From Actinomadura pelletieri DSM 43383 (GTDB lineage: Bacteria > Actinomycetota > Actinomycetes > Streptosporangiales > Streptosporangiaceae): DNA of 64,000 nucleotides. This document shows positions 25,644 to 32,549 of this stretch, one piece after another. The DNA lies in NCBI RefSeq assembly GCF_003634705.1, contig NZ_RBWU01000007.1, positions 1 to 64,000 on the forward strand, written 5' to 3'. The notes beneath the pieces are model-generated. The model worked only from the letters and a program-made list of their open reading frames with translations, ran no database searches and had not been told where the DNA came from. The stretch's first letter is position 1. Each line of letters begins with the position of its first letter. The position numbers and the translations under genes are program-made.

Positions 25644-26252
25644 TCAGCTGAACTCCACGTCGGAGCACTGGTAGAACGCGTTGCCGGTGTCGGCGATGTC
25701 CCACACCGCGAGCAGAAGGTGCCTGCCCTGCTTGGGCGGCAGCGCGACCTCGTGGGAGAGGGTGCTCGGCGGACGCCGGCCACCGCCGCTGAAGGTGCCG
25801 AGCGGCTTCGATTCCAGGTCGGCGCGCGTGAGCGGCTTCGTGGGGTCCCAACCGTCCTTGGTGATGTAGTAGTGCCACGAGGTGGTGGCGTGGGGGACGG
25901 CGTGACGCCAGGTGAACGTGAACGACTGGCCGCTCGTGAGCTTGTTCGTGGGCCACTGGCCGTTGCGCGGGTCGTCGAGCTGCTTGAAGCGGCCGACACC
26001 GCCCGCGCAGATCGTGCCGTCCCGGGGGCCGCGCTGCGGGAACCCCTTCGGGCCTTCGACGCTCGAGGGCTCGTACTGGATCTCGCCACAGTTCCGCGCG
26101 GTGCCCTTCTGGCAGAAGAGGGCACGGCTGATCGGAGCGGTGGTGTAGCCGTGGGAGAGCGCCGGGGCGGTCGTCACCATGGTGATCCCGGCGGCCGCGA
26201 CGGCCGCGTACGCGAATGTGCGTTTTCTGGGGGTACGGAGGTTGGCGGGCAT
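25644..26252 (-). CDS. Secreted AA10 lytic polysaccharide monooxygenase
   Basis: A 202-residue exported protein. Residues 1-33 form a signal peptide (RKR, hydrophobic core, cleavage after ALS), which exposes His34 as the new N-terminus. With His121 in VPHATTSWHYYIT this forms the copper histidine brace of AA10 enzymes. GYTTAPISRALFC, cysteines for disulfides, and the terminal LLLAVWDIADTGNAFYQC strand are typical. It is a single domain without a carbohydrate-binding module. It oxidatively cleaves chitin or cellulose; regioselectivity cannot be told. CAGGAG precedes the start by eight bases. An inverted repeat about 90 bp upstream may control it. Confidence 0.93.
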   Translation of the reverse strand: MPANLRTPRKRTFAYAAVAAAGITMVTTAPALSHGYTTAPISRALFCQKGTARNCGEIQYEPSSVEGPKGFPQRGPRDGTICAGGVGRFKQLDDPRNGQWPTNKLTSGQSFTFTWRHAVPHATTSWHYYITKDGWDPTKPLTRADLESKPLGTFSGGGRRPPSTLSHEVALPPKQGRHLLLAVWDIADTGNAFYQCSDVEFS

Positions 26253-26344
26253 ACTCGGTGCTCCTGGCGGGGGGTGGGGCGACCTTGGTCTCGGAGTTCG
26301 GTAGCCACGAACGGACGGATGGACATCAGGCGGGGAAGCTTTTT

Positions 26345-26361
26345 ATAGGAAACCTTCCTAT
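26345..26361. promoter_or_regulatory. Candidate operator/promoter of the LPMO gene
   Basis: The inverted repeat ATAGGAA-N3-TTCCTAT sits in an AT-rich island about 90 bp upstream of the LPMO start, in a genome otherwise very GC-rich. Read on the LPMO strand, TATAAA at its edge could serve as a -10 box, so the palindrome would overlap the promoter. It does not match the DasR consensus I know. The binding protein is unknown. Confidence 0.5.
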
Positions 26362-26532
26362 TAGATTTGAGGATGGAGGATGGACGCCCATCGCGTCAAG
26401 CCCCGAATTTCCGCGATCCTCCTCCGGTCGTCCGGACCGTGGTGGAGCCGTCCCCATCGGTCGAATCCCGCCCCATCGCCCACCCCCGCACCGTTACGAT
26501 GTGCGACTTCCACCGAGAAGAGGTGCGCCATT

Positions 26533-27147
26533 TTGATCATCTTCGGCTGGCGGGTGGTGTTCTTCACCCTGACCAGGGGAATCTTCCACTGTCCCAACTG
26601 CGGCGGCGACCGCGACTACCGGCGCAGGCAGGGCCGCAACTTCTTCACCCTGTTCTTCGTCCCCGTCATCCCGCTCACCAAGGCGGGCGGCGAGATCGTC
26701 GAGTGCGACGTCTGCCATGGACGCTGGGAACCCGCCGTCCTCGACGTGCCGACCACCGCGCAGCTCGCCCAGATGCCCGCGATGCTCCTGCGCATGACGA
26801 TCGCCCAGGTCCTGCGGTCGGGCGACTACACCAACACGATCGCCCGCGGCCGCGCCGTCGCCGTCGTCCGGCAGGCGGGCGAGCACACCTACGACGACAA
26901 CGCCCTCACCGCCGACCTCGGCCGACCGTTCGAGGAGGTCCGCGTCGAGATCGGCCACGCCGCGCCCGCCCTGGCGCCCGAGGCCCGCGAGAGCATTCTG
27001 CGCGCCGCCGCCGAGATCGCCCTCGTGGACGGCCCCCTCAGCGTCTCGGAGGAGGAGACCCTGTCCGCCGTCGGCGCCGACCTTCGCCTCACCCGCGTCC
27101 AGGTCACCGGCGTCATCTCCCTGGCCCGCCAGGAATCCGGCCACTGA
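26533..27147 (+). CDS. Zinc-ribbon and TerB-like domain protein
   Basis: A 204-residue protein with the chosen TTG start at 26533, which follows AAGAGG by about nine bases and begins the hydrophobic IIFGWRVVFFTL stretch. A zinc ribbon is formed by CPNCGG and CDVCHG around a FFTLFFVPVIPL segment (about 17-60). The C-terminal half (about 130-204) is a helical TerB-like domain with ILRAAAEIALVDGPLS and EEETLSAVGADL, the acidic-helix signature. Such proteins are common in actinobacteria and are probably membrane-associated stress proteins; the function is not established. The frame extends upstream to 26380, but that part lacks conserved features. Confidence 0.82.
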   Translation: MIIFGWRVVFFTLTRGIFHCPNCGGDRDYRRRQGRNFFTLFFVPVIPLTKAGGEIVECDVCHGRWEPAVLDVPTTAQLAQMPAMLLRMTIAQVLRSGDYTNTIARGRAVAVVRQAGEHTYDDNALTADLGRPFEEVRVEIGHAAPALAPEARESILRAAAEIALVDGPLSVSEEETLSAVGADLRLTRVQVTGVISLARQESGH

Positions 27148-27198
27148 ACCGGTGTAGAGAACCCGCGGCCCGGCTTGCGATTGCGCTACTGTTGAGGT

Positions 27199-27234
27199 AT
27201 GTCGGCAAGGCTGCTCCTCGAACGACCACGTTGA
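27199..27234 (+). CDS. Leucine-rich leader peptide of leuS
   Basis: An 11-codon frame, MSARLLLERPR, begins with ATG behind GTTGAGG, a good ribosome binding site. Codons 5-7 are CTG CTC CTC, three leucines in a row. The stop TGA lies inside the left arm of the first hairpin (27225-27254), followed at once by a terminator-like hairpin (27255-27276). Gene leuS, leucyl-tRNA synthetase, starts 115 bases further. This is the layout of a ribosome-mediated attenuator that senses charged tRNA-Leu. Confidence 0.75.
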   Translation: MSARLLLERPR

Positions 27235-27280
27235 CGAACCGACGTCAACGTGGTGGCCCCTCCTGCGCGAGGGGCCCTTT
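27225..27280 (+). promoter_or_regulatory. leuS attenuator hairpins
   Basis: Hairpin 1 has a 12-bp perfect stem (ACCACGTTGACG, 27225-27236, with 27243-27254) whose left arm covers the last codons and stop of the leader peptide. Hairpin 2 pairs GGCCCCT (27255-27261) with AGGGGCC (27270-27276) and is followed by CTTT, a possible intrinsic terminator. A ribosome stalled on the Leu codons would cover part of hairpin 1. The competing antiterminator pairing is not clear by eye; the best candidate is the short CCTCG near 27217 with CGAGG near 27268. Confidence 0.65.
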
Positions 27281-27348
27281 CATGTCAGAGGACGGCCCAC
27301 CGCCTTTGGTGCAGGCAGCGAACGAGCAAGAAACCGGAGTCTGGAAAC

Positions 27349-29868
27349 GTGAGCAGCGACGTCACCCCTCGCGCGACGACGAGGGGAGCAGGAGGGTCGT
27401 CCCCCCTGAACGACTCGTACGATCCACGGGCCGTTCAGGACAAGTGGCAGGCCCGATGGGCGGAGCTCGAACCGTTCGCGGCCGACGAGAAGGACGACAC
27501 CCGGGAACGGCGCTATGCGCTGGACATGTTCCCCTACCCGAGCGGTGACCTGCACATGGGCCACGCGGAGGCGTTCGCCATCGGCGACGTCCCCGCCCGG
27601 TACTGGTTCCAGCGCGGCTTCAACGTCCTGCACCCCATCGGCTGGGACTCCTTCGGCCTGCCCGCCGAGAACGCGGCCATCAAACGCGACTCGCACCCCG
27701 CCGAATGGACCTACGCCAACATCGAGACGCAGGCGACGTCGTTCCACCGCTACGCGCCGTCGTTCGACTGGACGCGGCGGCTGCACACCTCCGACCCCGA
27801 GTACTACAGGTGGACGCAGTGGCTGTTCCTGCGTTTCTACGACCGCGGCCTGGCCTACCGTAAGGGCGGCCACGTCAACTGGTGCCCGAAGGACCAGACC
27901 GTCCTGGCCAACGAGCAGGTCGTCGGCGGGCACTGCGAACGCTGCGGCACCCTGGTCGAAAAGCGCGTCCTGACCCAGTGGTACTTCAAGATCACCGACT
28001 ATGCCGACCGGCTGCTGGACGACATGGAGCAGCTGGAGGGCAAATGGCCCGAACGCGTCCTGCTGATGCAGCGCAACTGGATCGGCCGCTCCACCGGCGC
28101 CGACGTCGACTTCGTCATCGAGGGACGCGACGAGCCCGTCACCGTCTACACCACCCGGCCCGACACCCTGTTCGGCGCGACGTTCATGGTCGTCGCCGCC
28201 GACGCCGCCCTGGCCGAGGAGATCTGCGCCCCCGACCAGCGGGCCGCGTTCGAGGCGTACCGCGAGGAGGTCTCCCGCGAGAGCGAGATCGACCGACTGT
28301 CCACCGAGCGTGAGAAGACCGGTGTGTTCCTGGGCCGCTACGCGGTCAACCCGGTCAACGGAGAGCGACTGCCGATCTGGGCCTCGGACTACGTCCTGGC
28401 CGAGTACGGCCATGGCGCGATCATGGCGGTGCCGGCGCACGACCAGCGTGACCTGGACTTCGCGCTGAAGTTCGGCCTGCCCGTCCGCGTCGTCGTCGAC
28501 ACCGGCCTGCCCGACCCGGCCGACACCGGCGTCGCCACACCCGGCGACGGCGCGATCGTCAACTCCGGGCCGATCGACGGGCTGGCGAAGGACGCGGCGA
28601 TCCCCCGCATCATCGAGATCCTGGAGTCGCGGGGCACCGGCCGCGCCGCCGTGAACTTCCGGCTGCGCGACTGGCTGGTGTCACGGCAGCGGTTCTGGGG
28701 CTGCCCGATCCCGATCGTGCACTGCGAGGCGTGCGGCGAGGTCCCCGTCCCCGACGAGCAACTGCCGGTGACGCTGCCCGAGGGGCTGCGCGGCGCCGAC
28801 CTGGCCCCGAAGGGCACCTCCCCGCTGGCCGCCGCGACCGACTGGGTGAACGTCGCGTGCCCCAAGTGCCACGGCCCGGCCAAACGCGACACCGACACCA
28901 TGGACACGTTCGTCGACTCGTCCTGGTACTTCTTCCGCTACTGCTCGCCCCACTACGAGGACGGCCCGTTCGACGTCGAGCAGGTCCGTAGGTGGATGCC
29001 GGTCGACCAGTACACCGGCGGTGTCGAGCACGCCATCCTGCACCTGCTGTACAGCCGGTTCTTCACCAAGGTCCTGTACGACATGGGCATGGTCACCTTC
29101 ACCGAGCCGTTCCGCCGGCTGCTGAACCAGGGCCAGGTCATCAACCAGGGCAAAGCGATGTCGAAGTCGCTGGGCAACGGCGTCGACCTGGGCGAGCAGA
29201 TCGCCGAGTTCGGGGTGGACGTCGTCCGGCTGGCGATCCTGTTCTCCGGACCGCCGGAGGACGACATCGACTGGGCGGACGTGTCCCCGCACGGCATGGC
29301 GAAGTTCCTGTCCCGCGTGCACCGCATCGCCACCGAGGTCACGTCCCCGCCCGGCACCGACGCCACGTCCGGCGACCAGGCCCTGCGCCGCGTCACCGCC
29401 CGCACCATCGACGAGGCCACCACCCTGATCGAGGCACAGCGGTTCAACGTGGCGATCGCCCGGATCATGGAACTGGTCACCGCGACCCGCAAGGCCATCG
29501 ACTCGGGCCCCGGCCCCGCCGACCCCGCCGTCCGGGAGGCGGCCGAGGCCATGGCCGTGATGCTGTCGCTGTTCGCGCCCTACACCGCCGACGAGATCTG
29601 GGAACTGCTGGGCCGCACCGCACCGGTGATCAACGCGGGCTGGCCGACCGCCGACCCGGCCCTGCTGGTGGAGGAGTCGGTGACCTGCGTCGTCCAGGTC
29701 GCCGGAAAGGTCCGCGACCGCCTGGAGGTCCCGCCCGGCATCACCGAGGCCGACCTGGAACGCCAGGCCCTGGCCTCGACCAAGATCCAGGACGCCCTGG
29801 CCGGCGCCGAGATCGCCAAGATCATCGTCCGCCCGCCTAAGATCGTCAACATCGTCCCCAAACGCTGA
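27349..29868 (+). CDS. leuS: Leucyl-tRNA synthetase
   Basis: An 839-residue class Ia aminoacyl-tRNA synthetase. The HIGH motif is HMGH (69-72, after PYPSGDL) and the KMSKS motif is AMSKS (about 603-607). The editing domain between them has TTRPDTLFGATFMV, and zinc-finger-like pairs CERCG and CEACGE are present. The C-terminal domain ends IIVRPPKIVNIVPKR, as in other LeuRS. GTG 27349 is chosen: GGAG precedes it and the family's N-terminal YDPRAVQDKWQARW lies just inside. It charges tRNA-Leu in the cytoplasm. Expression is probably controlled by the leader peptide upstream. Confidence 0.97.
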   Translation: MSSDVTPRATTRGAGGSSPLNDSYDPRAVQDKWQARWAELEPFAADEKDDTRERRYALDMFPYPSGDLHMGHAEAFAIGDVPARYWFQRGFNVLHPIGWDSFGLPAENAAIKRDSHPAEWTYANIETQATSFHRYAPSFDWTRRLHTSDPEYYRWTQWLFLRFYDRGLAYRKGGHVNWCPKDQTVLANEQVVGGHCERCGTLVEKRVLTQWYFKITDYADRLLDDMEQLEGKWPERVLLMQRNWIGRSTGADVDFVIEGRDEPVTVYTTRPDTLFGATFMVVAADAALAEEICAPDQRAAFEAYREEVSRESEIDRLSTEREKTGVFLGRYAVNPVNGERLPIWASDYVLAEYGHGAIMAVPAHDQRDLDFALKFGLPVRVVVDTGLPDPADTGVATPGDGAIVNSGPIDGLAKDAAIPRIIEILESRGTGRAAVNFRLRDWLVSRQRFWGCPIPIVHCEACGEVPVPDEQLPVTLPEGLRGADLAPKGTSPLAAATDWVNVACPKCHGPAKRDTDTMDTFVDSSWYFFRYCSPHYEDGPFDVEQVRRWMPVDQYTGGVEHAILHLLYSRFFTKVLYDMGMVTFTEPFRRLLNQGQVINQGKAMSKSLGNGVDLGEQIAEFGVDVVRLAILFSGPPEDDIDWADVSPHGMAKFLSRVHRIATEVTSPPGTDATSGDQALRRVTARTIDEATTLIEAQRFNVAIARIMELVTATRKAIDSGPGPADPAVREAAEAMAVMLSLFAPYTADEIWELLGRTAPVINAGWPTADPALLVEESVTCVVQVAGKVRDRLEVPPGITEADLERQALASTKIQDALAGAEIAKIIVRPPKIVNIVPKR

Positions 29869-29897
29869 CCCCAGGGCTCACGCCGCATCCCGTCGAC

Positions 29898-29927
29898 GTT
29901 CACGGCGCCCAACCGGGCGCCGTGAAC
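29898..29927 (+). terminator. leuS terminator
   Basis: A perfect 13-bp stem (GTTCACGGCGCCC and complement) with an AACC loop starts 30 bases after the leuS stop. It stands between convergent leuS and lexA. Confidence 0.88.
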
Positions 29928-30249
29928 CGCTGGTGGTGGCCGAGAACACCTGGCCGAGGCCGCCTTGCGGCGAGGACGACGCTCGGGCGCGGACGGCACC
30001 GACGCCGCCCGGCCGCCCCTCGCCCATGACGTGAAGAGTGATTCCGGCGGCGCCTCCGGCACCGCCCTTCAGCGGATCGAGGACCAGGGCGACGGCATCG
30101 AACGCGATCGGCGGCCGGGCCGCATGGTCCGGTCGAGCGTTGCGCTCAACCTCATCCGGCATCGCCGGGTCTCAGGGCCCGGTCGTTCACCCCCCGACCC
30201 CGCGCTTGGAGCGCTCCATGGTGACAACAAGTGCCTCAACCAGGACTAA
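29928..30249. other. Intergenic region between leuS and lexA
   Basis: About 320 bases lie between the two terminators of convergent leuS and lexA. Short frames exist on both strands, but none has a domain, a good start or a clear codon bias. Nothing further is seen. Confidence 0.5.
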
Positions 30250-30283
30250 GGGCGGGCCACCGATGGTCGACGGTGGTCCGCCC
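30250..30283 (-). terminator. lexA terminator
   Basis: A 13-bp stem with one G-U pair (GGGCGGGCCACCG against CGGTGGTCCGCCC) and an eight-base loop lies 31 bases downstream of the lexA stop on the minus strand. Confidence 0.8.
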
Positions 30284-30313
30284 CTGGTTCGTTGCCCGGG
30301 ACGGGCGCGGGGG

Positions 30314-31015
30314 TCACATCTTGCGGAGGACCGCCACGACGCGTCCGAGCACCGTCGCGTCATCGGCGGGGATCGGCTCGTACGCGGGGTTCTGCGGCAG
30401 CAGCCAGAGGTGCCCGTCGTCGCGGCGCTTGAACGTCTTCACCGTCGCCTCGCCGTCGATCATGGCGGCCACGATGTCGCCCTGCTCGGCCACCGGCTGC
30501 TGCCGGACGACCACCCAGTCACCGTCCGCGATCGCGGCCTCGATCATCGAGTCACCGGTGACCTTCAGCAGGAAGTGCGTGCCCTCGCCGACGAGTTGCT
30601 TCGGCAGCGTGAACACGTCCTCCACGGCCTCCTCGGCCAGGATCGGGCCACCCGCGGCGATCCGTCCGACCAGGGGCACGTATGCGGGCGCGGGCTGCGC
30701 GGAGGCGGACTGGACACCCGTGGACTCGTAGGTCTCCTCGTCCGTCCGCACCGGCGTGGCGCCGGGTACCCGCACCTCGACCGCGCGCGGCCGGTTGGGG
30801 TCGCGGCGCAGGAAACCCTTGCGCTGCAGCGCCCGGAGCTGGTGGGACACGCTGGAGGTGCTGGTCAGGCCGACCGCCTCACCGATCTCGCGCATCGAGG
30901 GCGGGTACCCACGGCGCTGGACCGAGTCGCGGATCACCTCCAGCACCATGCGCTGCCGCTGCGTCAACCCCGTCTCGTCCATGGGGCCGTCGGGCAGCTC
31001 CCGGACCTTGCTCAT
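30314..31015 (-). CDS. lexA: LexA repressor
   Basis: A 233-residue SOS repressor-protease. The N-terminal winged helix (about 17-80) carries LTQRQRMVLEVIRDS and GYPPSMREIGEAVGL with TSTSSVSHQL as recognition helix. The S24 domain shows the Ala121-Gly122 self-cleavage site (RIAAGGP), Ser156 in VTGDSM and Lys193 in TVKTF, so the catalytic dyad is intact. On RecA filament formation it cleaves itself and frees SOS genes. It is divergent from the LysM gene; a LexA-box-like site at 31087-31102 lies 72 bases upstream of its own start and would give autorepression. Confidence 0.97.
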   Translation of the reverse strand: MSKVRELPDGPMDETGLTQRQRMVLEVIRDSVQRRGYPPSMREIGEAVGLTSTSSVSHQLRALQRKGFLRRDPNRPRAVEVRVPGATPVRTDEETYESTGVQSASAQPAPAYVPLVGRIAAGGPILAEEAVEDVFTLPKQLVGEGTHFLLKVTGDSMIEAAIADGDWVVVRQQPVAEQGDIVAAMIDGEATVKTFKRRDDGHLWLLPQNPAYEPIPADDATVLGRVVAVLRKM

Positions 31016-31086
31016 CGCTCGTCGCCTCCCGGGCGCCTCGATCCGTCACTCCTTGTCATGAACGCTATCGCGTCGGAGCGCGATGA

Positions 31087-31102
31087 TCAAACAATTGTTC
31101 GA
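31087..31102. promoter_or_regulatory. LexA box-like site, proximal to lexA
   Basis: The sequence TCAAACAATTGTTCGA matches the Gram-positive/actinobacterial LexA consensus TCGAAC-N4-GTTCGA at all but one defined base. It lies in the divergent lexA/LysM promoter region, where autoregulation is expected. Confidence 0.85.
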
Positions 31103-31157
31103 AGTGGTGCTCGCTTTCTCTCGGCGCCTCCTGGTAGAACATCGTACAGACGTTCGA

Positions 31158-31173
31158 TCGAAAATGCATTCGA
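31158..31173. promoter_or_regulatory. Second LexA box-like site, proximal to the LysM gene
   Basis: The sequence TCGAAAATGCATTCGA is a perfect palindrome that matches TCGAAC-N4-GTTCGA at ten of twelve defined bases. It is centred 71 bp from the first site and ends 17 bases before the LysM start codon, inside its leader. This would repress the LysM gene until SOS induction. Confidence 0.68.
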
Positions 31174-31190
31174 CGTCGAGGAGGGTTGAG

Positions 31191-31526
31191 ATGTCGGGTT
31201 CACCCCACAGTGAGCATGCCCCGATCCGGCTGACCCGCCGTGGACGCGCCGTCATCGTCGGCTTCGCCGCGACCTTCACGCTCGTTTCGCTGTGGCTCAC
31301 CGTCGGCCCCGGCGCACTGGCCGGGGGGCGCGACTCCCGAGACGCCCCGTCCCGTGCCACCAGAATCGTCGTCGTGAAACCTGGCGACACTCTCTGGGAC
31401 CTTGCCAGTGAAGCCGATCCCGACGCGGATCCCCGCCGTGTCGTCCAGCGCATCATCGACCTGAACGGCATGGGCGGCGACCCCACCGTCCAACCGGGCC
31501 AGGAACTCCGCCTTCCCGTCCGATGA
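31191..31526 (+). CDS. LysM-domain membrane protein, probable SOS cell-division inhibitor
   Basis: A 111-residue protein. A short basic N-terminus precedes one membrane span (about 20-38, VIVGFAATFTLVSLWLTV), then a linker and a C-terminal LysM domain (about 60-110, VVVKPGDTLWDLASEA, VQPGQELRLPV). ATG 31191 follows GAGGAGGGTTGAG. The arrangement, small size and LexA-box-like sites copy Rv2719c/ChiZ beside lexA in mycobacteria and YneA/DivS in other Gram-positives, which block division during the SOS response. The function here is inferred from that context. Confidence 0.85.
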   Translation: MSGSPHSEHAPIRLTRRGRAVIVGFAATFTLVSLWLTVGPGALAGGRDSRDAPSRATRIVVVKPGDTLWDLASEADPDADPRRVVQRIIDLNGMGGDPTVQPGQELRLPVR

Positions 31527-31955
31527 CAGCCTTCGCGGTGGGTGCGCGCGACCCGTTAGCGCCCCTCGGGCCCGCATTGTGGCAAAGGACCGTCTCTGAT
31601 CTGAGACCGCCGTCCCCTCCGCGGGCCGGGTGTGTGTCCGCTGTGTCCGGGGTTGGTGGCCGTCTGGCCGTCGAACCCCTTGATTGCAGGGACCGGTGGG
31701 ACGCATGCCGCCAGATGCCCCGATTGTGACGTCCGAGAGTCGTGGGAAGCGACACGCCCGGGGAGGAAGACGGAACAGCCGAACGTGAGCTGGCCGGACG
31801 GGCCCGATGTGACCTTCGAGGCACCGGATCAGGTTGCACATGCCTGCGCCGAGCCGTACGGTTGACCACAACATCTAGTAGTCACATCAATGTGCTTTAC
31901 CCATATGTAGCATCACTCGGCGGTTGAAGCGCTTTCGTCAGGGGAGGGGACCAAC
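31527..31955. other. Leader region of the nrdR-nrdJ operon
   Basis: There are 429 bases between the LysM gene and nrdR. The first 300 have no recognisable gene. The last 100, AT-richer than the surroundings, carry two NrdR-box-like sites (31866 and 31898) and presumably the promoter. I looked for a cobalamin riboswitch, expected for a B12-dependent reductase, and saw no B12-box. Confidence 0.55.
31866..31913. promoter_or_regulatory. Tandem NrdR-box-like sites
   Basis: Two candidate sites, CCACAACATCTAGTAG (31866-31881) and TACCCATATGTAGCAT (31898-31913), resemble the NrdR consensus acaCwAtATATwGtgt. The first matches about eleven of sixteen positions; the second is weaker but keeps the CATATGTAG core. 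Their 32-bp spacing places both on one face of the helix, as is usual for tandem NrdR boxes. They lie about 45-90 bp upstream of nrdR. Confidence 0.6.
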
Positions 31956-32429
31956 GTGCACTGCCCGTTCTGCCGCAACCCTGACACCAAAGTGATCGAC
32001 AGCCGTGCGACCGACGACGGGGGCGCCATTAGGCGTCGCCGGTCGTGCGCCGAATGCGGTCGGCGATTCACCACACAGGAGAATGTGCTCGTGATGGTGG
32101 CCAAGCGAAGCGGGGTCACCGAGCCGTTCTCCCGGGAAAAGATCATCGCCGGGGTGCGCAGAGCCTGCCAGGGCCGCCCGGTCGACGAGGATGCGCTCGC
32201 GAAGCTGGGGCAGCGGGTCGAAGAGGCGATCAGATCGTCCGGGTCCGCGGAAATCCCCTCCCATGAGGTCGGACTCGCGATCCTGGGGCCGCTTCGCGAA
32301 CTCGACGAGGTCGCATATCTGCGATTCGCCTCGGTCTACCGGAGCTTCGAGTCCATCGACGACTTCGCCAAAGAGATCGAAGCACTGCGGCGGACCGGTT
32401 CCTCGGGGGAGCCCGGCCCGTCCCGCTAG
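31956..32429 (+). CDS. nrdR: Transcriptional repressor NrdR
   Basis: A 157-residue repressor starting with GTG. The zinc ribbon uses Cys3, Cys6, Cys31 and Cys34 (HCPFC, CAECGRRFTT). The ATP-cone (about 46-136) has KRSGVTEPFSREKIIAGVRRAC and ends with DEVAYLRFASVYRSF. NrdR senses ATP/dATP and represses ribonucleotide reductase operons. It is followed 120 bp later by nrdJ on the same strand, the nrdR-nrdJ arrangement known from Streptomyces. It probably controls its own operon through the upstream box-like sites. Confidence 0.97.
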   Translation: MHCPFCRNPDTKVIDSRATDDGGAIRRRRSCAECGRRFTTQENVLVMVAKRSGVTEPFSREKIIAGVRRACQGRPVDEDALAKLGQRVEEAIRSSGSAEIPSHEVGLAILGPLRELDEVAYLRFASVYRSFESIDDFAKEIEALRRTGSSGEPGPSR

Positions 32430-32549
32430 GGACGGATTCTGAAGACACAGCAGCACAGGTAAGAGCGCCTCCGCGCGGGCATGGCCCGTGCGGCGGCGGG
32501 GTTGTTCCTGAACAGGGCCCCGGCGGGTGGGCCCGAGAGGGGGAAGGTC

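Noticed and set aside
27199..27300. A T-box riboswitch before leuS
   Set aside because: No AGGGTGG-type T-box sequence or specifier-loop layout is seen. The leader peptide explains the hairpins better.
31527..31860. A cobalamin riboswitch upstream of the B12-dependent nrdJ operon
   Set aside because: No B12-box or matching stem pattern was found; nrdJ itself needs B12 and is not expected to be switched off by it.
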